The notes under the pieces are model-generated. The model had not been told where the DNA came from. It worked only from the letters and a program-made list of their open reading frames with translations, and did not search any database. From Reyranella sp. (GTDB lineage Bacteria > Pseudomonadota > Alphaproteobacteria > Reyranellales > Reyranellaceae), in the NCBI GenBank assembly GCA_021732285.1, contig JAKFVH010000086.1:1-43763 (forward strand): DNA of 43,763 bases, given 5' to 3'. This document shows positions 36,880-43,763 of the stretch, piece after piece. The translations under genes and the position numbers were made by a program. The first letter of the stretch is position 1. Every line of letters begins with the position of its first letter.

Positions 36880-37958
36880 GCAAGGCGCTCCCAGCAAAGC
36901 CTGAGAAGAAACACATCATCGGCCACGAGGGCCTGAAGCCGCTCGTGCTCGCGATCGTGATCGGCACGGTCGGCGGCTTCGTCTTCAACTGGCTGAAAAT
37001 GCCGCTCGCCTGGATGCTGGGCGCCTGCGTCTTCTCCACCGTCGCCGCCTTCGCAGGCCTGCGCATCGGCATGAACATCCGCCTGCGCCAGGGCATGGTC
37101 ATCATCATGGGCGTGTTGTTGGGCTCGGGCTTCTCGCCCGACCTCATCAATCAACTCGCCAAGTGGACGGTGAGCCTCGCCGTGCTGACCGGCATGACCA
37201 TGACCGGCGCGACCTTGAGCTACTTCTGGTTCCGCCGCTTCACCATGTGGGACAAGGTCACCTGCTACTTCGCCGCCATGCCGGGCGGGCTGAACGACAT
37301 GACCATCATGGGCGGCGCCATGGGCGGGCAGGAGCGTGCCATCGCGCTTGCCCATGCGCTGCGCATCCTCACCGTCGTGCTGACGATTCCGGTCTGGTAC
37401 CGGCTGGTGAACGGTGCGGCGACCAGCGTGCTCACCATGCCGCATCCGACCCACAACGACTGGCGCGACTGGGCGATCCTGATCGCCTGCGGCCTGATCG
37501 GCGCCGTGGTCGGCCGCCTCCTGCGCCTGCCCGCCGCCTTCATGATGGGACCGATGCTGGTGAGCGCCATCGCCCATCTCGCGGGCTTCACCGATTCCAA
37601 GCCGCCGGGCGAGCTGGTGGCCGCCGCACAGGTCGTCGTCGGTTGCGGCATCGGCTGCCGCTTCGTCGGCACCGCCATCGACCAGCTGCACAAGGAGATC
37701 GGCGTGTCGGTCGGTGCAGCCATCCTGCTGATCGGCTGCGCCGTGGCCTTCGCCGAGCTCACCCATGCGCTGACCGGCCTCAGCATCGATGCGACGGTGC
37801 TCTCCTACGCCCCCGGCGGCTTCGCCGAGATGAGCCTGATCGGCCTGGCGCTCGGCGTCGAGGTGGCGATGGTGGCCACTCATCATCTGTTCCGCCTGTT
37901 CCTGATCATCCTGACCAGCCCCTTCGTCTCCCGCTTCGTGCTCACGCGCGGACGGTGA
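36876..37958 (+). CDS. AbrB family membrane protein
   Basis: A 360-residue polytopic membrane protein made of two similar halves (about 20-180 and 195-355), each with the motif of an LPxAWMLG/LPAAFMMGPML helix pair and a central PGGL/PGGF(A/N)(D/E)M segment. This matches the AbrB/TIGR03082 duplication family, including E. coli AbrB (PF05145). The name AbrB here is unrelated to the Bacillus DNA-binding AbrB. Function is not established; a transport role is likely. The start is TTG 36876, with AAGGAG upstream inside nadK. It ends with a 17-bp convergent overlap with the SDR gene. Confidence 0.86.
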   Translation: MSKALPAKPEKKHIIGHEGLKPLVLAIVIGTVGGFVFNWLKMPLAWMLGACVFSTVAAFAGLRIGMNIRLRQGMVIIMGVLLGSGFSPDLINQLAKWTVSLAVLTGMTMTGATLSYFWFRRFTMWDKVTCYFAAMPGGLNDMTIMGGAMGGQERAIALAHALRILTVVLTIPVWYRLVNGAATSVLTMPHPTHNDWRDWAILIACGLIGAVVGRLLRLPAAFMMGPMLVSAIAHLAGFTDSKPPGELVAAAQVVVGCGIGCRFVGTAIDQLHKEIGVSVGAAILLIGCAVAFAELTHALTGLSIDATVLSYAPGGFAEMSLIGLALGVEVAMVATHHLFRLFLIILTSPFVSRFVLTRGR

Positions 37959-38757
37959 TGCCGCCGTCGACCACCAGCAGGTGGCCGTTGATGTAGGCCG
38001 CCTCGTCGGAGGCGAGGAACAGCGCGGCGTTGGCGGTGTCCCAGCCGGTGCCCATCTTGCCGGTCGGCGAGGCGCGATTGCGGATGGCGATCATCTTGTC
38101 GTAGGCCTGATTGTGGTCCTTCTCGCCCTTGGCGTACTGCTCGGCCAAAAAGTCGATCATCGGCGTGTGCATCAGGCCGGGCAGGATGGCGTTGCAGCGG
38201 ATGCCCTTGTCGGCGTACTGCGAGGCGATGGCGAGCGTCAGCGAATTCACCGCGCCCTTGCTCGCGTTGTAGGCGATGTAGCTCACGCCCTTCGGCGAGC
38301 GGATCGAGGCGATCGAGCTCACGTTGACGATCGCGCCCTTGCCCTGCTTCTCCATCACCGGGATGACATGCTTGGCCGTCAGGAAGAAGCTCTTCACGTT
38401 GACGTCGAACACCTGGTCCCACTCGTCTTCGCTGAGCTCGATCGGGCCACCGGTCGAGCCGATGCCGACGTTGTTGTCCAAGACGTCGATGCGGCCCCAC
38501 TTTGTCATGCAGGCATCGACCATCGCCTTCACGTCGGCGTTCTTCGCCGAGTTCGCCTCGAAGGCAAAAGCCTCGCCACCTTCCTTGGCGATCAGGCCCG
38601 CTGTCTCCTCGGCAGCGGCGCGCTTGAGGTCGACGCACATCACCTTGGCGCCTTCGCGCGCGAAGGTGACGGCGGTGCACTTGCCGTTGCCCCAGCCCGG
38701 GCCGCTCGAGCCCGCGCCCACCACGATCGCCACCTTGTCCTTCAGGCGTCCCGCCAT
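37942..38757 (-). CDS. SDR family oxidoreductase
   Basis: A 271-residue short-chain dehydrogenase/reductase. The cofactor loop reads VVGAGSSGPGWGNG (13-25), longer than the usual TGxxxGxG because of a GPGWGNG insert. The NNAG-type motif is NNVGIG (95-100), and the catalytic set is Ser148, Tyr163 and Lys167 (YNASK). CVDL after the second strand ends in an acidic Asp, favouring NAD over NADP. The C-terminus has the usual INGHLLVVDGG. It is 1 bp behind the stop of the DUF1801 gene, so the two are an operon. Confidence 0.9.
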   Translation of the reverse strand: MAGRLKDKVAIVVGAGSSGPGWGNGKCTAVTFAREGAKVMCVDLKRAAAEETAGLIAKEGGEAFAFEANSAKNADVKAMVDACMTKWGRIDVLDNNVGIGSTGGPIELSEDEWDQVFDVNVKSFFLTAKHVIPVMEKQGKGAIVNVSSIASIRSPKGVSYIAYNASKGAVNSLTLAIASQYADKGIRCNAILPGLMHTPMIDFLAEQYAKGEKDHNQAYDKMIAIRNRASPTGKMGTGWDTANAALFLASDEAAYINGHLLVVDGGITVRA

Positions 38758-38758
38758 C

Positions 38759-39181
38759 TCATCCTCCGCGTTTGGCCTTCTTTCGTAGATGATGGGTCAA
38801 GGCGAGCGCAATGCAGTGGCTGAGCTCGCGGACCGGCAGGCGATCCTTGGCGGCGAAATGCATCGCCCGCTTTCCTTCGTACGTGAAGGTATCGGGATAG
38901 AGCTCGCGGAACTGCCCGACCAGGCCGCTCTGGCAATGGAAGTAGATGGCATAGCCGTCGCCCGCCTTCAGGCGATCGATGCGCACCGTCGTGCCGCTGC
39001 CCGTCTCCTCGGTGAGGTAGCTCGGCTGGCCCCACTTCAGCGTTTCCGTGAGCCGCCCCACGCCCGCCGTCCGTGCCGCGGTGTCGAGCACCAGCTCACG
39101 CAGCGCCATCAGCTTGGCGCGCACGGCGGGTGGATAAGCCTTGAACAGCGATGCCACCCGCGGGTCGGAGAACCGTTTCAT
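38759..39181 (-). CDS. DUF1801 domain protein
   Basis: A 140-residue cytoplasmic protein of the DUF1801/YdhG-like fold. Visible landmarks are VRAKLMALRELVLDTAART, the LKWGQPSYLT segment near 48-57 and a YAIYFHCQSG strand. The function of the family is unknown. The frame runs left to 39316, but that part is not conserved; ATG 39181 is preferred and a GTG at 39193 is possible. A minus-strand promoter at 39317-39344 would give a leader of about 130 nt. It is followed by the SDR gene. Confidence 0.8.
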   Translation of the reverse strand: MKRFSDPRVASLFKAYPPAVRAKLMALRELVLDTAARTAGVGRLTETLKWGQPSYLTEETGSGTTVRIDRLKAGDGYAIYFHCQSGLVGQFRELYPDTFTYEGKRAMHFAAKDRLPVRELSHCIALALTHHLRKKAKRGG

Positions 39182-39316
39182 GCGCGCCTGCACTGCCAGC
39201 AAAAAAGGGACTTTCCGGCATTCCCGGTATTTCCGGCAGAAACCGTGGTGTTGCTGCCGGTGCGGACCCGCAAGGGCTTGGGGGTTCGGCGAGAGGGAAA
39301 AAGCGATCATGACCAT

Positions 39317-39344
39317 ATATTACTACAGTTATTTTCATTGACAA
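39317..39344 (-). promoter_or_regulatory. Sigma-70-like promoter for the DUF1801-SDR pair
   Basis: On the minus strand TTGTCA (39344-39339) and TAATAT (39322-39317) are 16 bp apart, within the most AT-rich patch of this area. The predicted start of transcription is near 39309, about 130 bases before the ATG. Confidence 0.5.
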
Positions 39345-39429
39345 GCGAAATCTGCTGCCGGTCTTGTCGCGTTCTGGCCGCGCGGCAAGGCGCGTGGGAT
39401 GCTCGCGGCAAGAATGAACGGAGGAAACG

Positions 39430-40395
39430 ATGCGTCGTCGTGCTTTCACCGCTACCGCCCTGGCCGCTGTCGCCGCCCCTGCGATCGCGCCAGTGAACGC
39501 GCAGGAATGGCCAAGCAAGCCCCTGCGCATGGTCATCCCCTACCCGCCCGGCGGCCCGTCCGACGTCTCGACCCGCATCGTCATGGATCGCGCCGCCCAG
39601 AGCCTCGGCCAGCCCATCATCTTCGACAACAAGGCCGGCGCCTCGGGCATGATCGGCGGCGAGTTCGTCAAGAACCAGGCGGTCGACAACCACACCTTCC
39701 TGACCACGACCACGGCCATGGTCTGCATCACCCGCCATCTGCAGCCGATCCCGTTCGATCCCGACAAGGATTTCGTGACGGTCTCGCGCATGTGCACGTC
39801 GTGGGGCATCTTGGCCATCCACCCCTCGGTGCCGGCGCGCACCGTCGCGGAGTTCGTGGCCTACGCCAAGGCCAACCCGGGCAAGATCAATTTCGGCTCG
39901 TCGGGGCTCGCCACCATCACCCACCTGTTCGGCGAGATGCTGCAGCTCGAGGCCGACATCAAGATGACGCACGTGCCCTATCGCGGCAGCGCGCCTGCCA
40001 CCAACGCGCTGATTGCGGGCGAAGTGCAGGTGCAGTTCGACCAGACCTGCCTGCCGCACGTGAAGGCGGGCAAGCTCATCGGGCTGGCCATGCTGTCGAA
40101 CGTCCGCCATCCCGACTTCCCCGACGTGCCCACCCTGCGCGAGGCGGGCTATCGCAAGGAGGAAGGCGATTCCTGGTTCGGCATCCTCGCCCCCACGGGC
40201 ACGTCGCCGGCGGTGATCGCCAAGCTCGAGAAGGCGATCGGCGATGCCGTGCGCGCGCCCGACATCATCGACAAGCTGCATCTCGGCGGCTGCTACGTCA
40301 CCTACCTGAACGCGCCGGACTTCCGCAGCCGCATCACCGACGAGAGCAAGATGTTCGGCAACATCATCCAGAAGGGCAACATCAAGCTGACGTAG
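39430..40395 (+). CDS. Tripartite tricarboxylate transporter substrate-binding protein (Bug family)
   Basis: A 321-residue periplasmic binding protein. A signal peptide spans about 1-24 with an Ala-rich core and cleavage near VNAQ. The mature part starts with the family's WPSKPLRMVIPYPPGGPSD, and the ligand-binding loops include NKAGASGMIGGEFV and the strongly conserved HVPYRGSAPA and GEVQVQFDQ. Bug proteins capture carboxylates for TctA/TctB-type permeases, but no permease gene is adjacent; orphans are common. GGAGG lies seven bases before ATG 39430. The last 31 bases before the stop are repeated at 40866-40896. Confidence 0.92.
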   Translation: MRRRAFTATALAAVAAPAIAPVNAQEWPSKPLRMVIPYPPGGPSDVSTRIVMDRAAQSLGQPIIFDNKAGASGMIGGEFVKNQAVDNHTFLTTTTAMVCITRHLQPIPFDPDKDFVTVSRMCTSWGILAIHPSVPARTVAEFVAYAKANPGKINFGSSGLATITHLFGEMLQLEADIKMTHVPYRGSAPATNALIAGEVQVQFDQTCLPHVKAGKLIGLAMLSNVRHPDFPDVPTLREAGYRKEEGDSWFGILAPTGTSPAVIAKLEKAIGDAVRAPDIIDKLHLGGCYVTYLNAPDFRSRITDESKMFGNIIQKGNIKLT

Positions 40396-40402
40396 TCATT
40401 GC

Positions 40403-40520
40403 TGGGAGCGCGCACTTCGTGGCGCTCATGGTCTTCTGGACCGCCGGCTTCCAGCCGGCCTCATGATCATGAGCCGGCTGGAAGCCGGCGGTCCGGAAGA
40501 GCATGAGTGGCGCGCTCCCG
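40403..40520. repeat. Dispersed palindromic element, family 2 (copy C)
   Basis: Outer arms TGGGAGCGCG / CGCGCTCCC and a core of two perfect 22-bp arms starting GGACCGCCGGCTTCC (40438-40459 and 40473-40494) around a 13-nt loop containing TCATGATCATGA. It lies directly after the Bug gene and 18 bp before the helix-turn-helix gene. Confidence 0.85.
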
Positions 40521-40537
40521 ATTTTTAGAGGACGCAG

Positions 40538-40837
40538 GTGAACAAAAAGGATTTCGATGGCTTGATGCGAGGTCTCGGCGAGGCGCGTGCCTATGCCAAG
40601 GGCAAGCCCGTGCCCGGAACCAAAGTCCATTTGCGGCATCGTGTCGACGTTTCGTCGATTCGAGCTCGAACCGGCCTGTCGCAGGAAGCGTTCGCCCGTC
40701 GTATCGGCGTCTCGGTGGGCACATTGCGCAATTGGGAACAGGGCCGGCGCAAGCCGGACGGGCCAGCCAAAGTCCTGCTGTCTCTGCTTGAACGTGACCC
40801 CGGCATCGTCGAGCGCACGCTTTCGAAGGCCGCCTGA
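40538..40837 (+). CDS. Helix-turn-helix protein, antitoxin-like
   Basis: A 99-residue protein whose C-terminal half is an XRE/HTH_3 domain: IRARTGLSQEAFARRIGVS and GTLRNWEQGRRKP (about 42-73). The N-terminal 35 residues, including EARAYAKGKPVPGTKVH, resemble NadS/HigA-type antitoxins. Such genes normally follow a RelE/HigB-type toxin gene, but none is present here: the upstream side is a palindromic repeat. It may be an orphan antitoxin or transcription factor. The start is GTG 40538 with AGAGGA upstream. The gene sits inside a segment bounded by 31-bp direct repeats, a sign of recent arrival or rearrangement. Confidence 0.78.
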   Translation: MNKKDFDGLMRGLGEARAYAKGKPVPGTKVHLRHRVDVSSIRARTGLSQEAFARRIGVSVGTLRNWEQGRRKPDGPAKVLLSLLERDPGIVERTLSKAA

Positions 40838-40884
40838 CGGTCAGCGCCGAAACCAGTTCGACACCATCATCCAGAAGGGCAACA

Positions 40885-41385
40885 TCAAGCTGACGTGACG
40901 TCGCCGTCCGGCAGGCTGACGAAGATGCCGACGGCGAGCAGCGTCATGTAGAAACGGAAGGCCGCCTCCTGGCCGTTCCACTGCCTGGACTGCCACATCA
41001 GGAACCACTCGCCGCCCAGCACCATGAAGCCGGTGAACCACAGCAGGAAGCCGAGCCCGATGCCGATCACGACATACGGCTTGGCGGCGTTGAATGAAGC
41101 AGGCTGCCGCACGGCGCGCCCAAGGCGCCAGGCCGCGAAGGCCAGGATGGCGCCGACCACCGCCTCGATCAGGATGATCAGCCAGTAGGCCAGCGTCCAG
41201 GCGACGGGCGAGGTGATCGCCCGGCCCTTCAGGGCGTTGTCGGGGAAGGTTGTGTCCATGGTGAGCGTATGGCGCACGAAGGCGTAGTTCGAGCCATAGT
41301 CGGCGACGTTGTTGTAGGCGGTCAGCAGCGCGAACAGCGCGAGCGACGCCACCATCGTCGTTTTCACCAAGCGGATTGCGAACAT
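40885..41385 (-). CDS. DUF2165 family membrane protein
   Basis: A 166-residue protein with four predicted helices: residues about 8-24, 62-86, 103-124 and 142-160. DUF2165 hallmarks are TAYNNVADYGSNYAFVRHTLTMDTTFP in the first loop, GEWFLMWQSRQWNGQEAAFRF before the last helix and the SLPDGD end. The function of the family is unknown. The last codons (TSA and stop) lie within the second copy of the 31-bp repeat. It is transcribed 9 bp after the MFS gene and so probably shares its transcript. Confidence 0.87.
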   Translation of the reverse strand: MFAIRLVKTTMVASLALFALLTAYNNVADYGSNYAFVRHTLTMDTTFPDNALKGRAITSPVAWTLAYWLIILIEAVVGAILAFAAWRLGRAVRQPASFNAAKPYVVIGIGLGFLLWFTGFMVLGGEWFLMWQSRQWNGQEAAFRFYMTLLAVGIFVSLPDGDVTSA

Positions 41386-41394
41386 CGAGCCCCC

Positions 41395-42753
41395 CTATCG
41401 CCTCGACCAGGCACGCGGAACGGCAAGCGACAGCACCAGCGCCACCAGCACGCCACTGCCCGCCGCGAGAAAGGCGTACCGATAGCCGGCAAGGAACCCG
41501 TCGACTCCCGAAAGCCCGGCCGCGCCCGCGGCGTGCAGTGTCGTCAGCAGCGAGGCGCCGCTGACGGTGCCCACGGTGCGCGTGAGCAGGGCGAGGCTGC
41601 CGGCGACGCCGCGGTCGCGTATGGAGAGCGTCGACGTCACGATGTCGGTGTAAGCCACGTTGAGCACGCCGTGGCCCACCCCTTGGGCAATCAGCAGCAC
41701 CGCCACCAGGAGCACGGGCGTGCCCGCCCCGGTGAAGGCGAGTGGCAGCAGCCCGAGCCCGACCACCGCGATGCCCGCGAAGGCGGTCGGCCGCTGGCCG
41801 ATCCGTACCACCAGCCAGGCCGACAAGGGGGCGCCCGCGAGGCTGCCGACGAAGGAAAGTGCCAGCACCAGGCCGCTCAGCAGCGCCGACAATTTCAGGA
41901 CATTCACCAGGTAGTACGGCGTGAGCAGGAGGATCGAGAAGCCTGCCAGGCTCGAGAGCACGGCCATGACGTTGGGAACAGCAAAGGCGGGATCGGCGAA
42001 CAGGGCCGGACGGATGATCGGTTCGGGCACGCGCCGGGCGCGCTGTACGTAGGCGAAGAGGACGGCCAGCGATGCGATAAACAGGGCGAGGACTGGAAGG
42101 GCGGGCGCCTCCGGGCGTTGCGCCAACACCAGCGACAGCAACAGCGTGCTCATGCACGCGGCCAACAGCACGGCGCCCACCGCATCGAACGGCCGGGCGT
42201 CGGGCTTGGGCGACGGCAGCAGGCCCGAAAGCGCAAGCGTGACGAGCGCGATCGGCACGCGCACCCAGTAGACCGCGGGCCAGCCCCACAGCTCGACCAG
42301 GATGCCGCCGAGGAAGGGACCGATCACCGAGGCGAGCGACATCGCCATGCCCAGGCCCGCCAGGGCGCGCGTGCGCGAGCTCTCCGGGAACAGCGAGGTG
42401 GCAAGGGCGGGCGTGCAGGAGATCGCCAGCGCCGTGCCGATGCCCTGGCCGGCGCGCGCCCACAGGAAGAGCGGCCAGTCGGGGGCGGCGGCGCAGGCCG
42501 CGCAGCCGACGGCGGAGATCAGCATGCCGATACGGAAGATCAGGCGGTGGCCGAGCAGGTCGCCCAGCTTGCCGCACACCAGCATCAGCGAGCCGTAGAC
42601 CAGCACGTAGCAGATCACGAGCCACTGCACGTCGCCGAGCGCCAGCCGGAAGTGGCCGGTGATCGCCGGCAGCGCAACGTTGACGGCGATGTCGAGCGGC
42701 GCCATCGACGCGCCCAGCCCGACGATGGCGAGGCCGATGATGGGATGCTTCAT
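41395..42753 (-). CDS. MFS transporter (DHA2-type, 14 helices)
   Basis: A 452-residue drug/metabolite exporter with about 14 hydrophobic helices. DHA2 marks are APLDIAVNVALPAI in helix 1 (motif D1), GKLGDLLGHRLIFRIG after helix 2 (motif A), and VIGPFLGGILVELWGWPAVYWVRVPIA (motif C and following). Substrate unknown. No ribosome site is seen: the ATG is 2 bp from the palindromic repeat 42756-42817, which occupies the whole gap to the upstream gene. It must rely on read-through from the dienelactone hydrolase transcript or on a promoter inside that gene. DUF2165 follows. Confidence 0.88.
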   Translation of the reverse strand: MKHPIIGLAIVGLGASMAPLDIAVNVALPAITGHFRLALGDVQWLVICYVLVYGSLMLVCGKLGDLLGHRLIFRIGMLISAVGCAACAAAPDWPLFLWARAGQGIGTALAISCTPALATSLFPESSRTRALAGLGMAMSLASVIGPFLGGILVELWGWPAVYWVRVPIALVTLALSGLLPSPKPDARPFDAVGAVLLAACMSTLLLSLVLAQRPEAPALPVLALFIASLAVLFAYVQRARRVPEPIIRPALFADPAFAVPNVMAVLSSLAGFSILLLTPYYLVNVLKLSALLSGLVLALSFVGSLAGAPLSAWLVVRIGQRPTAFAGIAVVGLGLLPLAFTGAGTPVLLVAVLLIAQGVGHGVLNVAYTDIVTSTLSIRDRGVAGSLALLTRTVGTVSGASLLTTLHAAGAAGLSGVDGFLAGYRYAFLAAGSGVLVALVLSLAVPRAWSRR

Positions 42754-42755
42754 GG

Positions 42756-42817
42756 TGGGAGCGCGGGCCTCCGACCCGCTTCATCATTCATGAGCGGGCC
42801 GGAGGCCCGCGCTCCCA
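42756..42817. repeat. Dispersed palindromic element, family 2 (copy D)
   Basis: A 62-bp inverted repeat with arms TGGGAGCGCGGGCCTCCG / CGGAGGCCCGCGCTCCCA and a TCATCATTCATGA centre. It begins next to the stop codon of the dienelactone hydrolase gene (42818) and ends 2 bp before the MFS start (42753), so it fills the entire intergenic gap. Confidence 0.88.
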
Positions 42818-43477
42818 TCAAAGGTGCTTGCCCAAAAACGTCATCATCCGATCCCACGACGATTTGGCCGACGGCGCGTCGTAGGCCGGGCTCTTCTCGT
42901 TGGCGAAGGCATGCTGGGCGTCGTAGCGGAAGACCTCTGGCTTGGTGCCGCCCGATGCCAATTTCTTCTCGAACGCGTTCACCACTTCGGGCGTGCACCA
43001 GTCGTCCTTGTTGGCGAAATGGCCTTGCATGGGAATCTTGATCTTGGCGGGATCGGCAAGCTGCTCGGGCGGCACGCCGTAATACGGCACACCGCAGGCG
43101 ATGCCGGACAGGCGCGCCGCGGCGGCGATGGTGAGCGCCCCGCCCATGCAGTAGCCCATGACGCCGACCTTGCGGCTCACGGCGGCGAGATGCTTGACCG
43201 CACCGGCAATGTCCTGGTCCGACGCGCCGACGAAATCGAGGCCGGTCATCATGTGGTTGGCCTCGTCCGGCTTCTGCGTGACGCGGCCCTTGTAGAGGTC
43301 GGGCGCCAGCGCGTTGTAGCCCGCGGCAGCGAAGCGGTCGGCGACGCCCTTGATCTGGTCGTTCAGCCCCCACCATTCCTGGATGACGACGATGCCCGGC
43401 TTGCCGCTGCCCGCTTCGGCCAGGTAGCCCTTGCAGGTCGATCCGTCGGGACGCTTGAAGTCGATCATGCTGCCCAT
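42818..43477 (-). CDS. Dienelactone hydrolase family protein
   Basis: A 219-residue alpha/beta-hydrolase. The nucleophile is Cys110 in GYCMGG, as in dienelactone hydrolases, where Ser is replaced by Cys. The acid is Asp158 or Asp159 in ANKDDW and the base is His189 in AQHAF. Glu34 in IQEWWG is the conserved residue that holds the nucleophile inactive until substrate binds. The family opens lactone rings in aromatic catabolism, but no chlorocatechol genes are nearby, so the natural substrate is open. Start ATG 43477 has a perfect AGGAGG site. The MFS and DUF2165 genes follow in the same direction. Confidence 0.92.
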   Translation of the reverse strand: MGSMIDFKRPDGSTCKGYLAEAGSGKPGIVVIQEWWGLNDQIKGVADRFAAAGYNALAPDLYKGRVTQKPDEANHMMTGLDFVGASDQDIAGAVKHLAAVSRKVGVMGYCMGGALTIAAAARLSGIACGVPYYGVPPEQLADPAKIKIPMQGHFANKDDWCTPEVVNAFEKKLASGGTKPEVFRYDAQHAFANEKSPAYDAPSAKSSWDRMMTFLGKHL

Positions 43478-43500
43478 GTGTTCCTCCTTAAGGCGGGGCC

Positions 43501-43630
43501 TTCCTCCCCAACGAAGTTGGGGAGGTGTCGGCGTCTTACGCCGACGGAGGGGTCATGAGCAGCAATCGTGGTGCTCATGACCCCTCCGTCCGCTTCGCGG
43601 ACACCTCCCCGCGCGAAGCGCGGGGAGGAA
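43501..43630. repeat. Dispersed palindromic element, family 1 (copy B)
   Basis: Second copy of the element at 3308-3440: TTCCTCCCCA start, GGGGAGGTGTCGGCG, CGGAGGGGTCATGAGC and its complement, and a CGGGGAGGAA end. Here it lies between two genes on the same strand (acyl-CoA synthetase and dienelactone hydrolase). Confidence 0.85.
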
Positions 43631-43639
43631 TGCTGAACC

Positions 43640-43762
43640 CTAGAGCAGTTTCCTGAGCTCCGTCTTGAGAATCTTGCCGTAGTTGTTCTTGGGCAGCGCC
43701 TCGATGAACTTGTAGTCCTTCGGCCGCTTGAAGCGGGCGATGTTGTCGAGGCAGAGCTGGTC
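43640..43762 (-). CDS. Acyl-CoA synthetase, C-terminal end (partial)
   Basis: The last 40 codons of an AMP-forming acyl-CoA synthetase; the rest lies right of the window. The segment FKRPKDYKFIEALPKNNYGK followed by ILKTELRKLL is the standard C-terminal subdomain, with Lys of YGKI as the adenylation-step lysine. The short fragment prevents any substrate call. It is separated from the downstream dienelactone hydrolase gene by palindromic element 43501-43630. Confidence 0.88.
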   Translation of the reverse strand, partial: DQLCLDNIARFKRPKDYKFIEALPKNNYGKILKTELRKLL

Positions 43763-43763
43763 G

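Larger units (their letters stand above)
40363..40896. repeat. 31-bp direct repeat flanking a 472-bp segment
   Basis: The sequence starting ATCATCCAGAAGGGCAACAT is present at 40363-40393 (end of the Bug gene) and perfectly repeated at 40866-40896. The match extends weakly to TTC at 40354 and 40857. Between them lie a family 2 palindrome and a helix-turn-helix gene. The second copy supplies the last codons of the facing DUF2165 gene. Confidence 0.85.

Overview
The window is high-GC chromosomal DNA from a free-living bacterium, most likely an alphaproteobacterium. The grounds are its gene families: MaoC/hot-dog and enoyl-CoA hydratase genes, a Bug-type tricarboxylate-binding protein, DUF3309 and DUF2165, an RTX exoprotein locus with its own type I exporter, and many dispersed palindromic elements. 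A Reyranella-like or related Rhodospirillales/Hyphomicrobiales host would fit, but this is inference from gene style only. No rRNA, tRNA or CRISPR array was seen.

Layout. 1-3302: a translationally coupled DNA-repair pair (ligase-associated exonuclease, cut by the window edge, then ATP-dependent DNA ligase) overlapping moaA. 3446-7658: an EamA transporter, a ChaC-like gamma-glutamylcyclotransferase behind a MaoC dehydratase, and two enoyl-CoA hydratase family genes. 7724-11471: a possible lipid-linked glycosylation module (ArnE-like small membrane protein, ArnC/GtrB-like GT2, SAM methyltransferase, and a divergent polytopic 525-residue membrane protein). 11616-13822: a tightly overlapping four-gene acyl-CoA-type operon (MaoC, VOC, two hot-dog thioesterases). 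14030-17455: a membrane-anchored class III cyclase, an acyl-CoA dehydrogenase and a thioesterase. 17540-19547: an iron/oxidative-stress cluster (bfd, bfr, sodB, DUF3309). 19569-24059: an LpxR-like outer-membrane lipid A deacylase, an MFS exporter and a B12-binding radical SAM protein.

24173-34815 is the most unusual region. Reading right to left on the minus strand it encodes an RTX serralysin-type metalloprotease, an IS5-family insertion, an RTX subtilisin-type protease, and the type I secretion ATPase and adaptor. The two proteases have unrelated catalytic heads on nearly identical tails (RTX nonapeptides, Trp-rich repeats, C-terminal export signal) and nearly identical upstream regions. 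They look like head-swapped paralogues sharing one exporter. The subtilase frame is interrupted by one in-frame TGA between its Asp/His and Ser catalytic residues. The IS has landed in the stop codon of the metalloprotease gene and appears to have turned TAA into TAG, so the protein end is unchanged.

35118-43763: a TauD-like dioxygenase, NAD kinase overlapping an AbrB-type membrane protein, an SDR with a DUF1801 gene, a Bug-type binding protein, a lone helix-turn-helix gene bounded by a 31-bp direct repeat, DUF2165, a DHA2-type MFS exporter, a dienelactone hydrolase family protein, and the end of an acyl-CoA synthetase. At least four families of dispersed palindromes occupy gene junctions throughout.
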